NCBI GenBank assembly: GCA_025361565.1
Contig: JANYKN010000144.1
Location: 62,001 to 126,000 of the forward strand
DNA: 64,000 nucleotides
Direction of reading: 5' to 3'
From: Bacteroidota bacterium
Lineage (GTDB): Bacteria > Bacteroidota > Bacteroidia > Bacteroidales > NBLH01
Under the pieces are notes generated by a model, which was given only the letters and a program-made list of their open reading frames with translations, was not told the origin of the DNA and ran no database searches. A program made the position numbers and the translations under genes. The number at the start of each line of letters is the position of its first letter. The first letter of the stretch is position 1. This document shows, piece after piece, positions 56,524-64,000 of the stretch.

Positions 56524-57165
56524 ATGGAAAAGATCAAACCACCCTATTCAAACAAAGAAGAAAAACTAAACGTCATCACGCACGGTTTTGGATTGCTCAT
56601 GAGCATACCGGCCACTATTTTAATGATTGTTTACTCAAGTATGCAAGGAACAGCTTGGCATATTGTTAGTTCAAGTATTTACGGAAGCAGCCTCATTCTC
56701 CTTTATTTGGCTTCAACTTCTTATCATGTTTCAAAAGAATCAAAACTTAGGGAACGGTTAAATGTTTTTGACCATGCAGCAATTTATGTACTTATTGCAG
56801 GAACTTACACTCCTTTTCTATTGATAACCTTGCGTGGAACATGGGGATGGAGTTTGTTTGGTGTTGTTTGGGGCTTGGCCATTGTTGGTATCATCCTAAA
56901 AATCATGTTTGCAAAACGATACAAAGCCGTTTCGGCTCTTGCTTATGTATTGTTGGGTTGTATAATTGTTGTTGCCATTAAGCCGTTGATTGATAATATT
57001 GAAATAAACGGGCTTTGGTGGCTGTTTGCAGGAGGAATAAGTTATATTTTAGGAGCAGTTTTGTATGTATTCGAAAAAATTCCATACAACCACGCAGTTT
57101 TCCATGTTTTTGTGTTGGGGGGCAGTTTTGCCCATTGGATGGCTGTTTATTATTATGTATTGTAA
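56524..57165 (+). CDS. Hemolysin III / PAQR-family membrane protein
   Basis: A 213-residue protein with seven predicted membrane spans. It carries the conserved HlyIII/PAQR residues: EEKLNVITHGFG at the N-terminus, STSYHVS, FDHAAIYVLIAGTYTPFLL and the C-terminal HAVFHVFVLGGSFAHWMAVYYYV with its metal-ligand histidines. Bacterial members are annotated as hemolysin III, but most are thought to be membrane hydrolases or lipid-homeostasis proteins. It is a single gene. Confidence 0.93.
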   Translation: MEKIKPPYSNKEEKLNVITHGFGLLMSIPATILMIVYSSMQGTAWHIVSSSIYGSSLILLYLASTSYHVSKESKLRERLNVFDHAAIYVLIAGTYTPFLLITLRGTWGWSLFGVVWGLAIVGIILKIMFAKRYKAVSALAYVLLGCIIVVAIKPLIDNIEINGLWWLFAGGISYILGAVLYVFEKIPYNHAVFHVFVLGGSFAHWMAVYYYVL

Positions 57166-57263
57166 TCGTTTTACTATCAATAAAAATCCGAATACAAATT
57201 AATACTCATTTTCAGGTTATTAAATTTGTGTTCGGATTTTCTATTTATTCAATCTTTGTTCCT

Positions 57264-57322
57264 TAAACTTTTATCTTTTTCCTTTTGACTTTTATCTTTA
57301 AACTTTTGTCTTTTATCTTCTT
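57264..57322. repeat. Degenerate CTTTTATCTTT-type simple repeat
   Basis: About five imperfect copies of an (A/G)ACTTTT(A/G)TCTTT unit lie next to the 3' end of the following minus-strand gene. Such low-complexity intergenic tracts are common in AT-rich Bacteroidota genomes. Confidence 0.6.
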
Positions 57323-57895
57323 TTATTCTTCCTCATCCTCCTCGTAATCCTCATCGGGCGAATCCATAAAATAATAATTCCCTTCGCCAACGGTTCGATT
57401 GAGAACACCAATAATTCTTGCAGTATTATCGTCAGGCCCCGAAATGAAGAATGGTTTATCGTCTTTCCCAAACTCTATTTCATCAATTCCATCGTCAATT
57501 AAATCAGGGTTTAAAAGAAATTCAGTTATGCCAAAATCCTTATGTGGCTTAAAACCAATTTCCTCCGCATAATCAATTCCACCATATATAATGTTGTGGG
57601 CCAAAGCAATATCGCAAGGTGGAAGTTTGCTGTCATAATGTTCAATAAATTTCTTTAACAGATCCTTGCTTTCAACCGAAGAAAGATTGAATTGATAAAA
57701 AGTATTTTTAAGCCCAAGGCAATAGATATCAACCAAAAACAATCCAACAATAAAATTTCCACTTGGCATTTTTTTGCTGATATAAATATTGGCCATACCA
57801 CTTTCTTTCCAATTTTCATTGACATAACATTCATGAAATGGCAACATCCTGGCCTTTGTAGTGATATACTTTTGAGGTGATAATTGGTTTTTCAT
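57323..57895 (-). CDS. Conserved hypothetical protein
   Basis: A 190-residue soluble protein with no signal peptide. It begins MKNQLSPQKYITTKARMLPFHECYVN and contains ESGMANIYISKKMPSGN, VGLFLVDIYCLGLKNT and a very acidic C-terminus (DSPDEDYEEDEEE). From memory, similar proteins occur in other Bacteroidota without a known function. An exact -7 match (TATTTTTG, complement of 57943-57950) lies 47 bases upstream of the start. Confidence 0.75.
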   Translation of the reverse strand: MKNQLSPQKYITTKARMLPFHECYVNENWKESGMANIYISKKMPSGNFIVGLFLVDIYCLGLKNTFYQFNLSSVESKDLLKKFIEHYDSKLPPCDIALAHNIIYGGIDYAEEIGFKPHKDFGITEFLLNPDLIDDGIDEIEFGKDDKPFFISGPDDNTARIIGVLNRTVGEGNYYFMDSPDEDYEEDEEE

Positions 57896-58641
57896 ATCTA
57901 TTTACTTTGTATTTGGTTTGAATCCTACTCATTTAATTGGTGCAAAAATAGAAAATATTAGTTCTACAAAAAAGGACTTTCCTTAATTGTCGAAATGTAG
58001 TGGACTTTGGGCGTTCTGCGACAAAACGTATACCTTCACGACCAAAGGGAGTAAATCCGTCGGCCGTGCTCCAAGTATTAGTAAATGCTCCGAAAAGGAT
58101 ATTTTTGTCTTGATTTTTGTTTCTTTTCATCAAGGAAAAGAAAAAAGAAAGATAGGACATTCAAAGACACAAAAAAAGCTTTATGACAAAGGAAAAATAG
58201 GTGATTATGTTTGGTCTATAAGTAAAAAAATTGATACATCAAAACTGTAGTTGTTATCTTAAAATATTCAACATATTACAATCATATACTTAATTTGTAA
58301 AAGTAGAATTCGGAACAAGTTTTATTTCTATCAGTCCAATCTATCTCGATAACCAATCGATTTCAAATAATTTTATCCACAAATGCCTAATACTATTCTC
58401 ATATTTTGAATTAAAGATAAAAATATCCAAAAATCAATTTAACAAATAGATATTTTAAAACATATTTGAAAATTCAAAGATGTTAAACAATAAGCTATTA
58501 GATACTTCCAATCATTTTAGATATTCTTATTCCGTTACTAGACATGGAAAAATCATGTAATTTAATTAAAATTAAAGCTTAATTTTGACAGACTAAAACT
58601 TAGAGACAACGATACCAATTAAGTTCATTTATAATTAAGAT
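57896..58641. other. Long stretch without a supported gene
   Basis: About 750 bases before the citrate lyase operon. The left third (57990-58165) has visibly higher G+C than its surroundings and open frames on both strands (75 and 87 codons) that resemble no protein known to me. The rest is AT-rich. TAATTTTG at 58580-58587 is an exact -7 match 54 bases before citD. Confidence 0.5.
58580..58587 (+). promoter_or_regulatory. Predicted -7 element of the citrate lyase operon
   Basis: TAATTTTG is an exact TAnnTTTG match 54 bases before the citD ATG; no clear -33 element was seen. Confidence 0.4.
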
Positions 58642-58914
58642 ATGAAACCAATCATTGCAGCCCAAGCAGGAACATTTGAATCAAGTGATATCATCATCTT
58701 GATTGAACCTTTGCCCGAAAATTCAGGACGAAAAATTGAAGTTGAAAGCCCTGTCATGTTTCAATATGGCGAAAGTATAAAAGCGGTGATTGACGATATG
58801 TTAAACCAGTTTCAAATAGCTGATGTTCATATTATAGCTAAAGATAAAGGAGCGCTGGAATTGGTTATTCGGGCAAGGCTTGAAACTGCTATTCATCGCT
58901 CATTGGGTAATTAG
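58642..58914 (+). CDS. citD: Citrate lyase acyl carrier protein (gamma subunit)
   Basis: A 90-residue carrier subunit. The attachment serine for the 2'-(5''-triphosphoribosyl)-3'-dephospho-CoA prosthetic group is S14 in AGTFESSD, the same position as in E. coli CitD. The C-terminal DKGALELVIRARLETAI is also conserved. It carries the acetyl/citryl thioester between the other two subunits. It is the first gene of the operon, 98 bases before citE. Confidence 0.95.
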   Translation: MKPIIAAQAGTFESSDIIILIEPLPENSGRKIEVESPVMFQYGESIKAVIDDMLNQFQIADVHIIAKDKGALELVIRARLETAIHRSLGN

Positions 58915-59012
58915 GGGAGTTTGTATTTTTAAATTAGAAATTGGAACTTGGAACTTTGTTGATTGAAGTTTGGAGTTTCCTACAATAAAATGTTACAATA
59001 AATTGACACAAA

Positions 59013-59894
59013 ATGATAAAGAGCAATAAGAAAAGACGGACAATGCTTTATATCCCCGGAAATAATCCGGCCATGCTCCAGCAAGGTGGAACTTATGGTG
59101 CAGATAGCCTTTTGCTCGATCTGGAGGATGCCGTGGCTATGAATCAAAAAGATGCGGCTCGTTTCCTGGTCAGGAATATGATCAAGAACATAAATTATTA
59201 CAATACGGAGGTTTGTGTTCGGATTAATCATCTTTCTACACCTTTTGGGATATTGGACTTGGAAGAAATTGTTCCTTTGCAGCCCGATGCAATCCGTTAT
59301 CCAAAGGCCGAATCTGCCGACGAATTATTGGAATTGATAACCATTATCGAGCAAATAGAAAAAAAGCACAATCTTCCGCATGATAAAGTGGCCATTCATG
59401 CCATGATCGAAACTGCCATGGGCGTTCAAAATGTGTTTACCATTGCTGGTTGTTCGCCACGAATGGGTGCAATTACCATTGGTGGCCAGGATTTGACCGC
59501 CGATATGAACATCATATACACCCCTGACGGTGCAGGTATTGACTTTGCACGAAAAAGGATTGTTATGGCTGCCAAAGCCCACCGAATGGATGTAATTGAT
59601 ACCGTTTTTCCCGATGTAAATGATGAAGAAGGATTAAGAGCGGAAACAGAATATGCCAAAAAAATTGGTTTTACAGGCAAAGCTGTCATTAATCCACGTC
59701 AAATTGACATTATTCACGATGTTTTTGCCCCAACTGAAGAGGAAATACGAAAAGCTTATCGGATTGTAAAAGAGTTTCAGCAAAATACCGAAGCAGGGAT
59801 TGGCGTATTCTCCATTGATGGAAAAATGATTGATGCCCCAGTTGTGGCTCGTGCCAGATATATTTTGGAACTGGCCAATGTGGTGGTTAAATAG
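59013..59894 (+). CDS. citE: Citrate lyase beta subunit (citryl-ACP lyase)
   Basis: A 293-residue enzyme of the HpcH/HpaI aldolase fold that cleaves citryl-ACP to acetyl-ACP and oxaloacetate. Signature segments are RRTMLYIPGNNPAML, LLLDLEDAVA (Mg ligands), VRINHLSTPFG, AMIETAMGV and GKAVINPRQI. Length is normal for CitE. It is followed by citF after 119 bases. Confidence 0.95.
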   Translation: MIKSNKKRRTMLYIPGNNPAMLQQGGTYGADSLLLDLEDAVAMNQKDAARFLVRNMIKNINYYNTEVCVRINHLSTPFGILDLEEIVPLQPDAIRYPKAESADELLELITIIEQIEKKHNLPHDKVAIHAMIETAMGVQNVFTIAGCSPRMGAITIGGQDLTADMNIIYTPDGAGIDFARKRIVMAAKAHRMDVIDTVFPDVNDEEGLRAETEYAKKIGFTGKAVINPRQIDIIHDVFAPTEEEIRKAYRIVKEFQQNTEAGIGVFSIDGKMIDAPVVARARYILELANVVVK

Positions 59895-60013
59895 AAATTT
59901 TGACAATTCTGATGATCTCACCAGAGCACAAAATTCAAGAATAATTGAGATATATAATTGATTTTTAGAACTTGGAGTAAGTATAAAAATCTTCAAATAT
60001 TAAAAAAAATACT

Positions 60014-61567
60014 ATGATTAATTCACTAGGTCGCGAAATACCTGATTTTGTTGAGGGAATTGGAAAATTGGAACCTTTCGGAGGTGCATGGACAAAATTA
60101 AGCAAAGGATGGATGGATGAACCAACTATTCCTGCTCCAAACAAAGCTACTTTGCCGCATAAAAATAAAATTTGCATTTCACTTGAAGATGCCATCAAAA
60201 AGGCCAATCCAAAAGATGGGATGACCATTACTTTTCATCACCATTTAAGAAACGGGGATATTATTATGGTTCAGACCATTAACATTCTTAACCAGATGGG
60301 AGTTAAAGATATTACTTTGGCAGCATCATCTTTAAATGAATGTCACGATCCCATTCTTCCCTTTTTACAAGATGGCACCATTACCAAAATATGGTCTTCG
60401 GGTATCCGAGGCAGATTGGGCAAGGCAATATCAACAGGAGCTTTGGATATTCCAGTTGTGATTCATTCTCACGGTGGAAGGGTTCGTGGCATACATACCG
60501 GTAAAATCCAACCGGATTTGGCAATTATTGTAGCCTCGGCTGCCGATTGCGAAGGAAATGCAACAGGCGCTAAAGGTAAATCTGCTTTTGGTTCGATTGG
60601 TTATGCAATAATCGATGCACGATATGCCAAACAAGTAATTGTGGTAACCGACAATTTGGTGCCTTATCCATGTATTCCGCTTTCGATTACCCAAAATTTT
60701 ATCGATTTTGTAGTTGTCACCGATTCCATTGGTGATGCTTCTAAAATTGCCACAGGAACAACCCGTATCACAAAATCACCGATGGATTTGCGGATTGCAA
60801 AATTGGCAGCCGATGCCATTGAGCATTCTGGTTTTTTTGAACCCGGTTTTTCATTCCAAGTTGGTGCCGGTGGTGCTTCTTTGGCTGTGGCCAAATTTAT
60901 CCGAGATAAAATGAAGGCAAAAAAAATAAACGGAAGTTTTATGCTTGGCGGTATCACTTCTTATTGCGTAGATATGCTTAACGAAGGATTGTTCGAAACC
61001 CTTTTTGATGTTCAATCCTTTGATGCCGCAGTGAGTAATTCAAGATTGACAAACAGGCACCACATCGAAATTCCGGCAGCCTTGTACGCAAATCCATTTA
61101 ATTGTGGTTGTATGACAAACAAACTGGATATTGTAGTTTTGGGTGCGCTAGAAATAGATGTTGATTTCAACGTAAATGTAATTACAGGTTCTGATGGCTA
61201 TATCCGTGGAGCATCAGGTGGGCATTCCGATACAGCTTCAGGTGCAAAACTTACAGTGGTTGTTTGTCCATCGTTTAGGGGTAGAATTCCGATTATAAAA
61301 AAGAAAGTTCATACGGTTGTTACCCCAGGCGAATCGGTACATATTTTGGTTACTGAGCGCGGTACTTGTGTAAATCCATTGCACAAGCATCTCGAGGAAA
61401 AATTGAAAAGTGCCGGTATTCATGTGGTTGATATCCATGATTTGGAAAAAGAAGTAGATAGCATTACCGGAATTCCAAAACCAATTCACTTTTTGGATAA
61501 AATTGTTGGACTGGTGGAATATCGTGATGGCACCATCATCGATGTAATCAGACAAGTAAAAGAATAG
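60014..61567 (+). CDS. citF: Citrate lyase alpha subunit (citrate CoA-transferase)
   Basis: A 517-residue subunit that exchanges the acetyl group on the carrier for citrate. Conserved features include MTITFHHHLRNGDIIM near the N-terminus, GHS/GGRVRGI and ATGAKGKSAFGSIGYA in the middle, GAGGASLAVAKFI, and the glycine-rich ITGSDGYIRGASGGHSDTASGAK region. Length and order match CitF. A perfect palindrome follows 16 bases after its stop. Confidence 0.95.
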   Translation: MINSLGREIPDFVEGIGKLEPFGGAWTKLSKGWMDEPTIPAPNKATLPHKNKICISLEDAIKKANPKDGMTITFHHHLRNGDIIMVQTINILNQMGVKDITLAASSLNECHDPILPFLQDGTITKIWSSGIRGRLGKAISTGALDIPVVIHSHGGRVRGIHTGKIQPDLAIIVASAADCEGNATGAKGKSAFGSIGYAIIDARYAKQVIVVTDNLVPYPCIPLSITQNFIDFVVVTDSIGDASKIATGTTRITKSPMDLRIAKLAADAIEHSGFFEPGFSFQVGAGGASLAVAKFIRDKMKAKKINGSFMLGGITSYCVDMLNEGLFETLFDVQSFDAAVSNSRLTNRHHIEIPAALYANPFNCGCMTNKLDIVVLGALEIDVDFNVNVITGSDGYIRGASGGHSDTASGAKLTVVVCPSFRGRIPIIKKKVHTVVTPGESVHILVTERGTCVNPLHKHLEEKLKSAGIHVVDIHDLEKEVDSITGIPKPIHFLDKIVGLVEYRDGTIIDVIRQVKE

Positions 61568-61583
61568 TGTTTTTTCCTAAATT

Positions 61584-61617
61584 AAACCTTTCGGGTTTTA
61601 AAACCCGAAAGGTTTTT
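61584..61617 (+). terminator. Palindromic terminator or attenuator inside the cit operon
   Basis: A 32-bp perfect palindrome (61584-61615) with central TTTTAAAA ends in a T run at 61613-61617. It lies between citF and citXG, only 14 bases before the chosen citXG start. It should terminate part of the transcripts, lowering expression of the cofactor genes relative to the structural subunits. Confidence 0.8.
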
Positions 61618-61631
61618 CAAATATTAAACTG

Positions 61632-62978
61632 TTGACAGATATCCAAAAATTATTAAGTGCCCGCGAAGAACGCGATTCAATTAAAAAGCAGCTATTGGAA
61701 TTAGGGACTATTTTAATAAGTCTGAATTTGAATATTCCAGGCATCCCAAAATCAAATCAACTTTTGACCAGTTTTTTTATAATTGTAAGGGATCAATTGA
61801 AAAACTGGCTGCTTGCAAACCGTATATTTATTGATGATTCCAAAGAAATCAATACCAATCATGCCGCTGGCGATTATTATATTGTACCTATAAAAAACAA
61901 GGATTTTAGTTCCGTACAAGTCAAACAGATAACCGAACAATTCGAAGAATCTCATCCATTGTGTAGGTTTATCGATGTTGATGTTGTTGGAGAATCAGGT
62001 GAGAATATTAGCTCCGGAAAATCAAAGATTTGTTTTTTTTGCCGGGAACATCCTGCTATAGAGTGCAGGCGTGCTGAAAGACATACCATTTTTGAAATCA
62101 GAAAATATCAGGAAGAGAAAATTGCTGAGTATCTTGAAAAAAACAGATTGGATGAAATTTGCAGAAAAGTGGCCAATATGGCATCTCAAGCTATCTACTA
62201 CGAAATTTCATTAACTCCAAAACCCGGTTTGGTTGACAAAGATAGCAGTGGCGTACATACCGATATGGATTATCGCACTTTTATCGATTCTACGGTTATT
62301 ATTTCATCCTATTTTGGGGAATTGGTTAATGCCGGATATCATTGTAAAACAGATAATTTACCAAATGCATTGCCTTTGATCCGTCAAATTGGCTTGCAGA
62401 TGGAAAAAGAAATGTTTGAGCATACGAATGGCGTTAATACTCAGAAAGGCTTGATTTTTTTAATGGGTGTTTCATTGTTTGCCAGTGGTTTTATCTTGAA
62501 AAAGAATAATTCTTTCAATCAAACTATTTTCAGGGAAACTGTTCTGAAAATCTGTGAAAACATGGTTCAGGTTGAATTACAAAATGCCAATGATGTAGTA
62601 AAATCGCATGGTGAGCAGTGTTTTAATCAATTTAAAGTAGCAGGAATTAGGTGGGAAGCTGAGAATGGTTTTCCTTCGGTTTTTGAACATGCTTTGCCAA
62701 TCATATTGGATAAAAATAGCACCGATGGCAATTCATTGATTTTGACATTGTTATCAATCATGTCGCAACTCGACGATACCAATGTTTTATATCGTTCCAA
62801 CAGCAATACCCTCAATCTGCTTAAAGAAAAGTGCAAAATGGTTCTTGATAATTATTCGTTTGATAAATACCGGGAAATATTGGAATTTTGTAAAGCAGAA
62901 AAGATTTCACCCGGTGGCTCGGCGGATTTGTTGAGCATTACGGTTTTTATTTATTTAATGATAAAGAATTTTCCATAA
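61632..62978 (+). CDS. citXG: Fused CitX-CitG, citrate lyase prosthetic-group synthesis and transfer
   Basis: A 448-residue bifunctional protein. The N-terminal part (about 1-170) is CitX, which moves the prosthetic group precursor onto apo-CitD; FFCREHPAIECRRAERH carries its Cys/Arg/His signature. The C-terminal part (about 175-448) is CitG, triphosphoribosyl-dephospho-CoA synthase, with IYYEISLTPKPGLVDKDSSGVHTDMD and KISPGGSADLLSIT. The same fusion is known from Haemophilus; in E. coli they are separate genes. TTG start, chosen because it places the CitX start at the expected distance. The stop is directly followed by the citC ATG. Confidence 0.9.
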   Translation: MTDIQKLLSAREERDSIKKQLLELGTILISLNLNIPGIPKSNQLLTSFFIIVRDQLKNWLLANRIFIDDSKEINTNHAAGDYYIVPIKNKDFSSVQVKQITEQFEESHPLCRFIDVDVVGESGENISSGKSKICFFCREHPAIECRRAERHTIFEIRKYQEEKIAEYLEKNRLDEICRKVANMASQAIYYEISLTPKPGLVDKDSSGVHTDMDYRTFIDSTVIISSYFGELVNAGYHCKTDNLPNALPLIRQIGLQMEKEMFEHTNGVNTQKGLIFLMGVSLFASGFILKKNNSFNQTIFRETVLKICENMVQVELQNANDVVKSHGEQCFNQFKVAGIRWEAENGFPSVFEHALPIILDKNSTDGNSLILTLLSIMSQLDDTNVLYRSNSNTLNLLKEKCKMVLDNYSFDKYREILEFCKAEKISPGGSADLLSITVFIYLMIKNFP

Positions 62979-64000
62979 ATGACATTTGAAGATACCGATT
63001 TTAGGCTCGAAATATTGGATTTGGAAAATCCCTATGATGTAAAACTGGTCAGTCATTTTTTACAACAATTGGGATTTGATTTTGATCAAAATGATGTTGA
63101 ATGCACCATTATTTTGTACACTTTAAAAGGTGAGATAATTGGTTCCGGTTCGCACAAAGGGAAGATTCTGAAATATGTGGCTGTTGCTCCCCAATATCGC
63201 GATTCAACAGCTTTTGCACTCATAGTTACCCAGTTGACTGAAAAATTAATACGAAAATATAAGCATACTTTTGTTTTTACACGCCCTTCGAGTTCTGTTT
63301 ATTTTCGATGCCTCGGTTTTACAGAAATAGCAGTGGCTGAACCACTTTTTTGCGTGTTGGAGTATGGTTTTGATTCAATTTTGAATTTTCAAGATTACCT
63401 TCGATCGTTGAAACATGAAACCAAAACTGAAAGGATTGCTTCCATTGTGGTAAATTGCAATCCTTTTACAACTGGGCATAAATTTTTAATCGAAAAAGCC
63501 GCATCTGAAAATGAGTTGGTGTATCTATTTGTGGTTGAAGAAGATCGCTCGGCTTTTCCATTTGCTGTTCGATGGGAATTGATACAAAAAGGAATTAGCC
63601 ATCTGCCAAATGTGGTAATGGTAAAAGGTGGCGAATATATTGTTTCCGGTACTATTTTTCCTGCTTATTTTTTGAAAAACGAATCTGTGAGCCAAATTAT
63701 GGAAAAACAAGCTGAATTGGACGTCAATGTTTTTGCCAATTATATTGTTCCTGTTTTAAATATCAAGCGGCGATATATTGGTACCGAAAATTATTGTAAA
63801 ACCACCGAAGCTTATAATCAAGCCATGCATCGGATTTTACCTTCACACGGGCTCGAAGTTGTAGAGGTGTTGCGCAAAACATCTTCCGTTAAAAATGGTT
63901 CCGAACCCAATTATATTAGTGCGTCTAAAGTTAGGGAAGCCATACGGAACGATTCACTTGATAAGATCCTAGAGTTTTTGCCCGATTCTACAAAAAACTT
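62979..64000 (+). CDS. citC: [Citrate (pro-3S)-lyase] ligase, C-terminally truncated by the window
   Basis: The first 340 residues are visible; the frame is open to the window end, and the usual length is about 350, so little is missing. The N-terminal part (about 1-130) resembles a GNAT fold (YVAVAPQYRDS, FTRPSSSVYFRCLGF). The nucleotidyltransferase core starts at NPFTTGHKFLIEKA (161-174) with the T-x-G-H motif, followed by FVVEEDRSAFPF, RRYIGTENYCKTTEAYNQAM and ISASKVREAI. CitC acetylates the CitD prosthetic group with acetate and ATP, switching the lyase on. It starts directly after the citXG stop. Confidence 0.93.
   Translation, partial: MTFEDTDFRLEILDLENPYDVKLVSHFLQQLGFDFDQNDVECTIILYTLKGEIIGSGSHKGKILKYVAVAPQYRDSTAFALIVTQLTEKLIRKYKHTFVFTRPSSSVYFRCLGFTEIAVAEPLFCVLEYGFDSILNFQDYLRSLKHETKTERIASIVVNCNPFTTGHKFLIEKAASENELVYLFVVEEDRSAFPFAVRWELIQKGISHLPNVVMVKGGEYIVSGTIFPAYFLKNESVSQIMEKQAELDVNVFANYIVPVLNIKRRYIGTENYCKTTEAYNQAMHRILPSHGLEVVEVLRKTSSVKNGSEPNYISASKVREAIRNDSLDKILEFLPDSTKN

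Noticed and set aside
57933-58250. 75- and 87-codon open frames on opposite strands upstream of citD
   Set aside because: They overlap each other, match no family I know and lack start context; kept only as a compositional finding.
1-64000. tRNA, rRNA, riboswitch or transposase genes
   Set aside because: No cloverleaf with a T-loop GGTTCGA arrangement, no rRNA segment, no conserved riboswitch core and no transposase or integrase motif was recognised by eye; a covariance-model search would settle it.

Overview
The window is an AT-rich chromosomal segment from a member of the Bacteroidota, probably an anaerobic or facultatively anaerobic member of or near the Bacteroidales. The evidence is the gene families (head-GIN DUF2807 protein, FadL/OmpP1-like barrels, a DUF1800/DUF1501 pair with a type IX secretion C-terminal domain, PorT-like barrels, a beta-alpha fused ETF), the near absence of Shine-Dalgarno sequences, and repeated matches to the Bacteroidota promoter (-33 TTTG, -7 TAnnTTTG). 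No rRNA, tRNA, CRISPR array, insertion sequence or prophage was recognised.

Layout. 1-7.5 kb: end of a DUF2807 protein, the radical-SAM hydrogenase maturase HydE, and an operon read leftward (guaB, a multi-parvulin PPIase, a SurA-N-like lipoprotein, SurA). 7.8-25 kb: RecQ, envelope proteins (FadL-like barrel, an Asn/Ser/Thr-rich lipoprotein, PorT-like barrel, lipoprotein), a HAD phosphatase, a double thioredoxin-fold protein without CxxC, the DUF1800/DUF1501 pair, and UvrA. 25.7-29 kb: an ECF sigma factor, a 64-residue protein, a small barrel, an orphan LuxR-type HTH protein and ThpR.

29.4-40.9 kb is the accessory heart of the window. Three tandem secreted proteins combine long MORN-repeat arrays, an Ig-like linker and an intact caspase (C14) domain. 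They are followed by a secreted papain-like (C1) protease with a DUF4384-like tail. Convergent to these lies a 709-residue protein in which a TIR domain is fused to a fold-type-II PLP enzyme resembling threonine synthase, with an Lrp/AsnC regulator just upstream of it. These two loci are the best candidates for undescribed systems here.

41-57 kb is mostly housekeeping: a CbpA-like J protein, RlmD, an M3 dipeptidase, PlsC, a rhomboid protease, RidA, a Fur-family regulator, PurA, MnmD, then ETF:quinone oxidoreductase with a fused EtfBA, and a HlyIII/PAQR protein. 57.3-58.6 kb holds one conserved hypothetical gene and a poorly explained stretch. 58.6-64 kb is a citrate lyase operon in the order citD-citE-citF-citXG-citC; citC is cut by the window end. 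Citrate lyase splits citrate to acetate and oxaloacetate. CitXG and CitC make and acetylate its prosthetic group, so the operon contains everything needed for an active enzyme, but no citrate transporter is visible.
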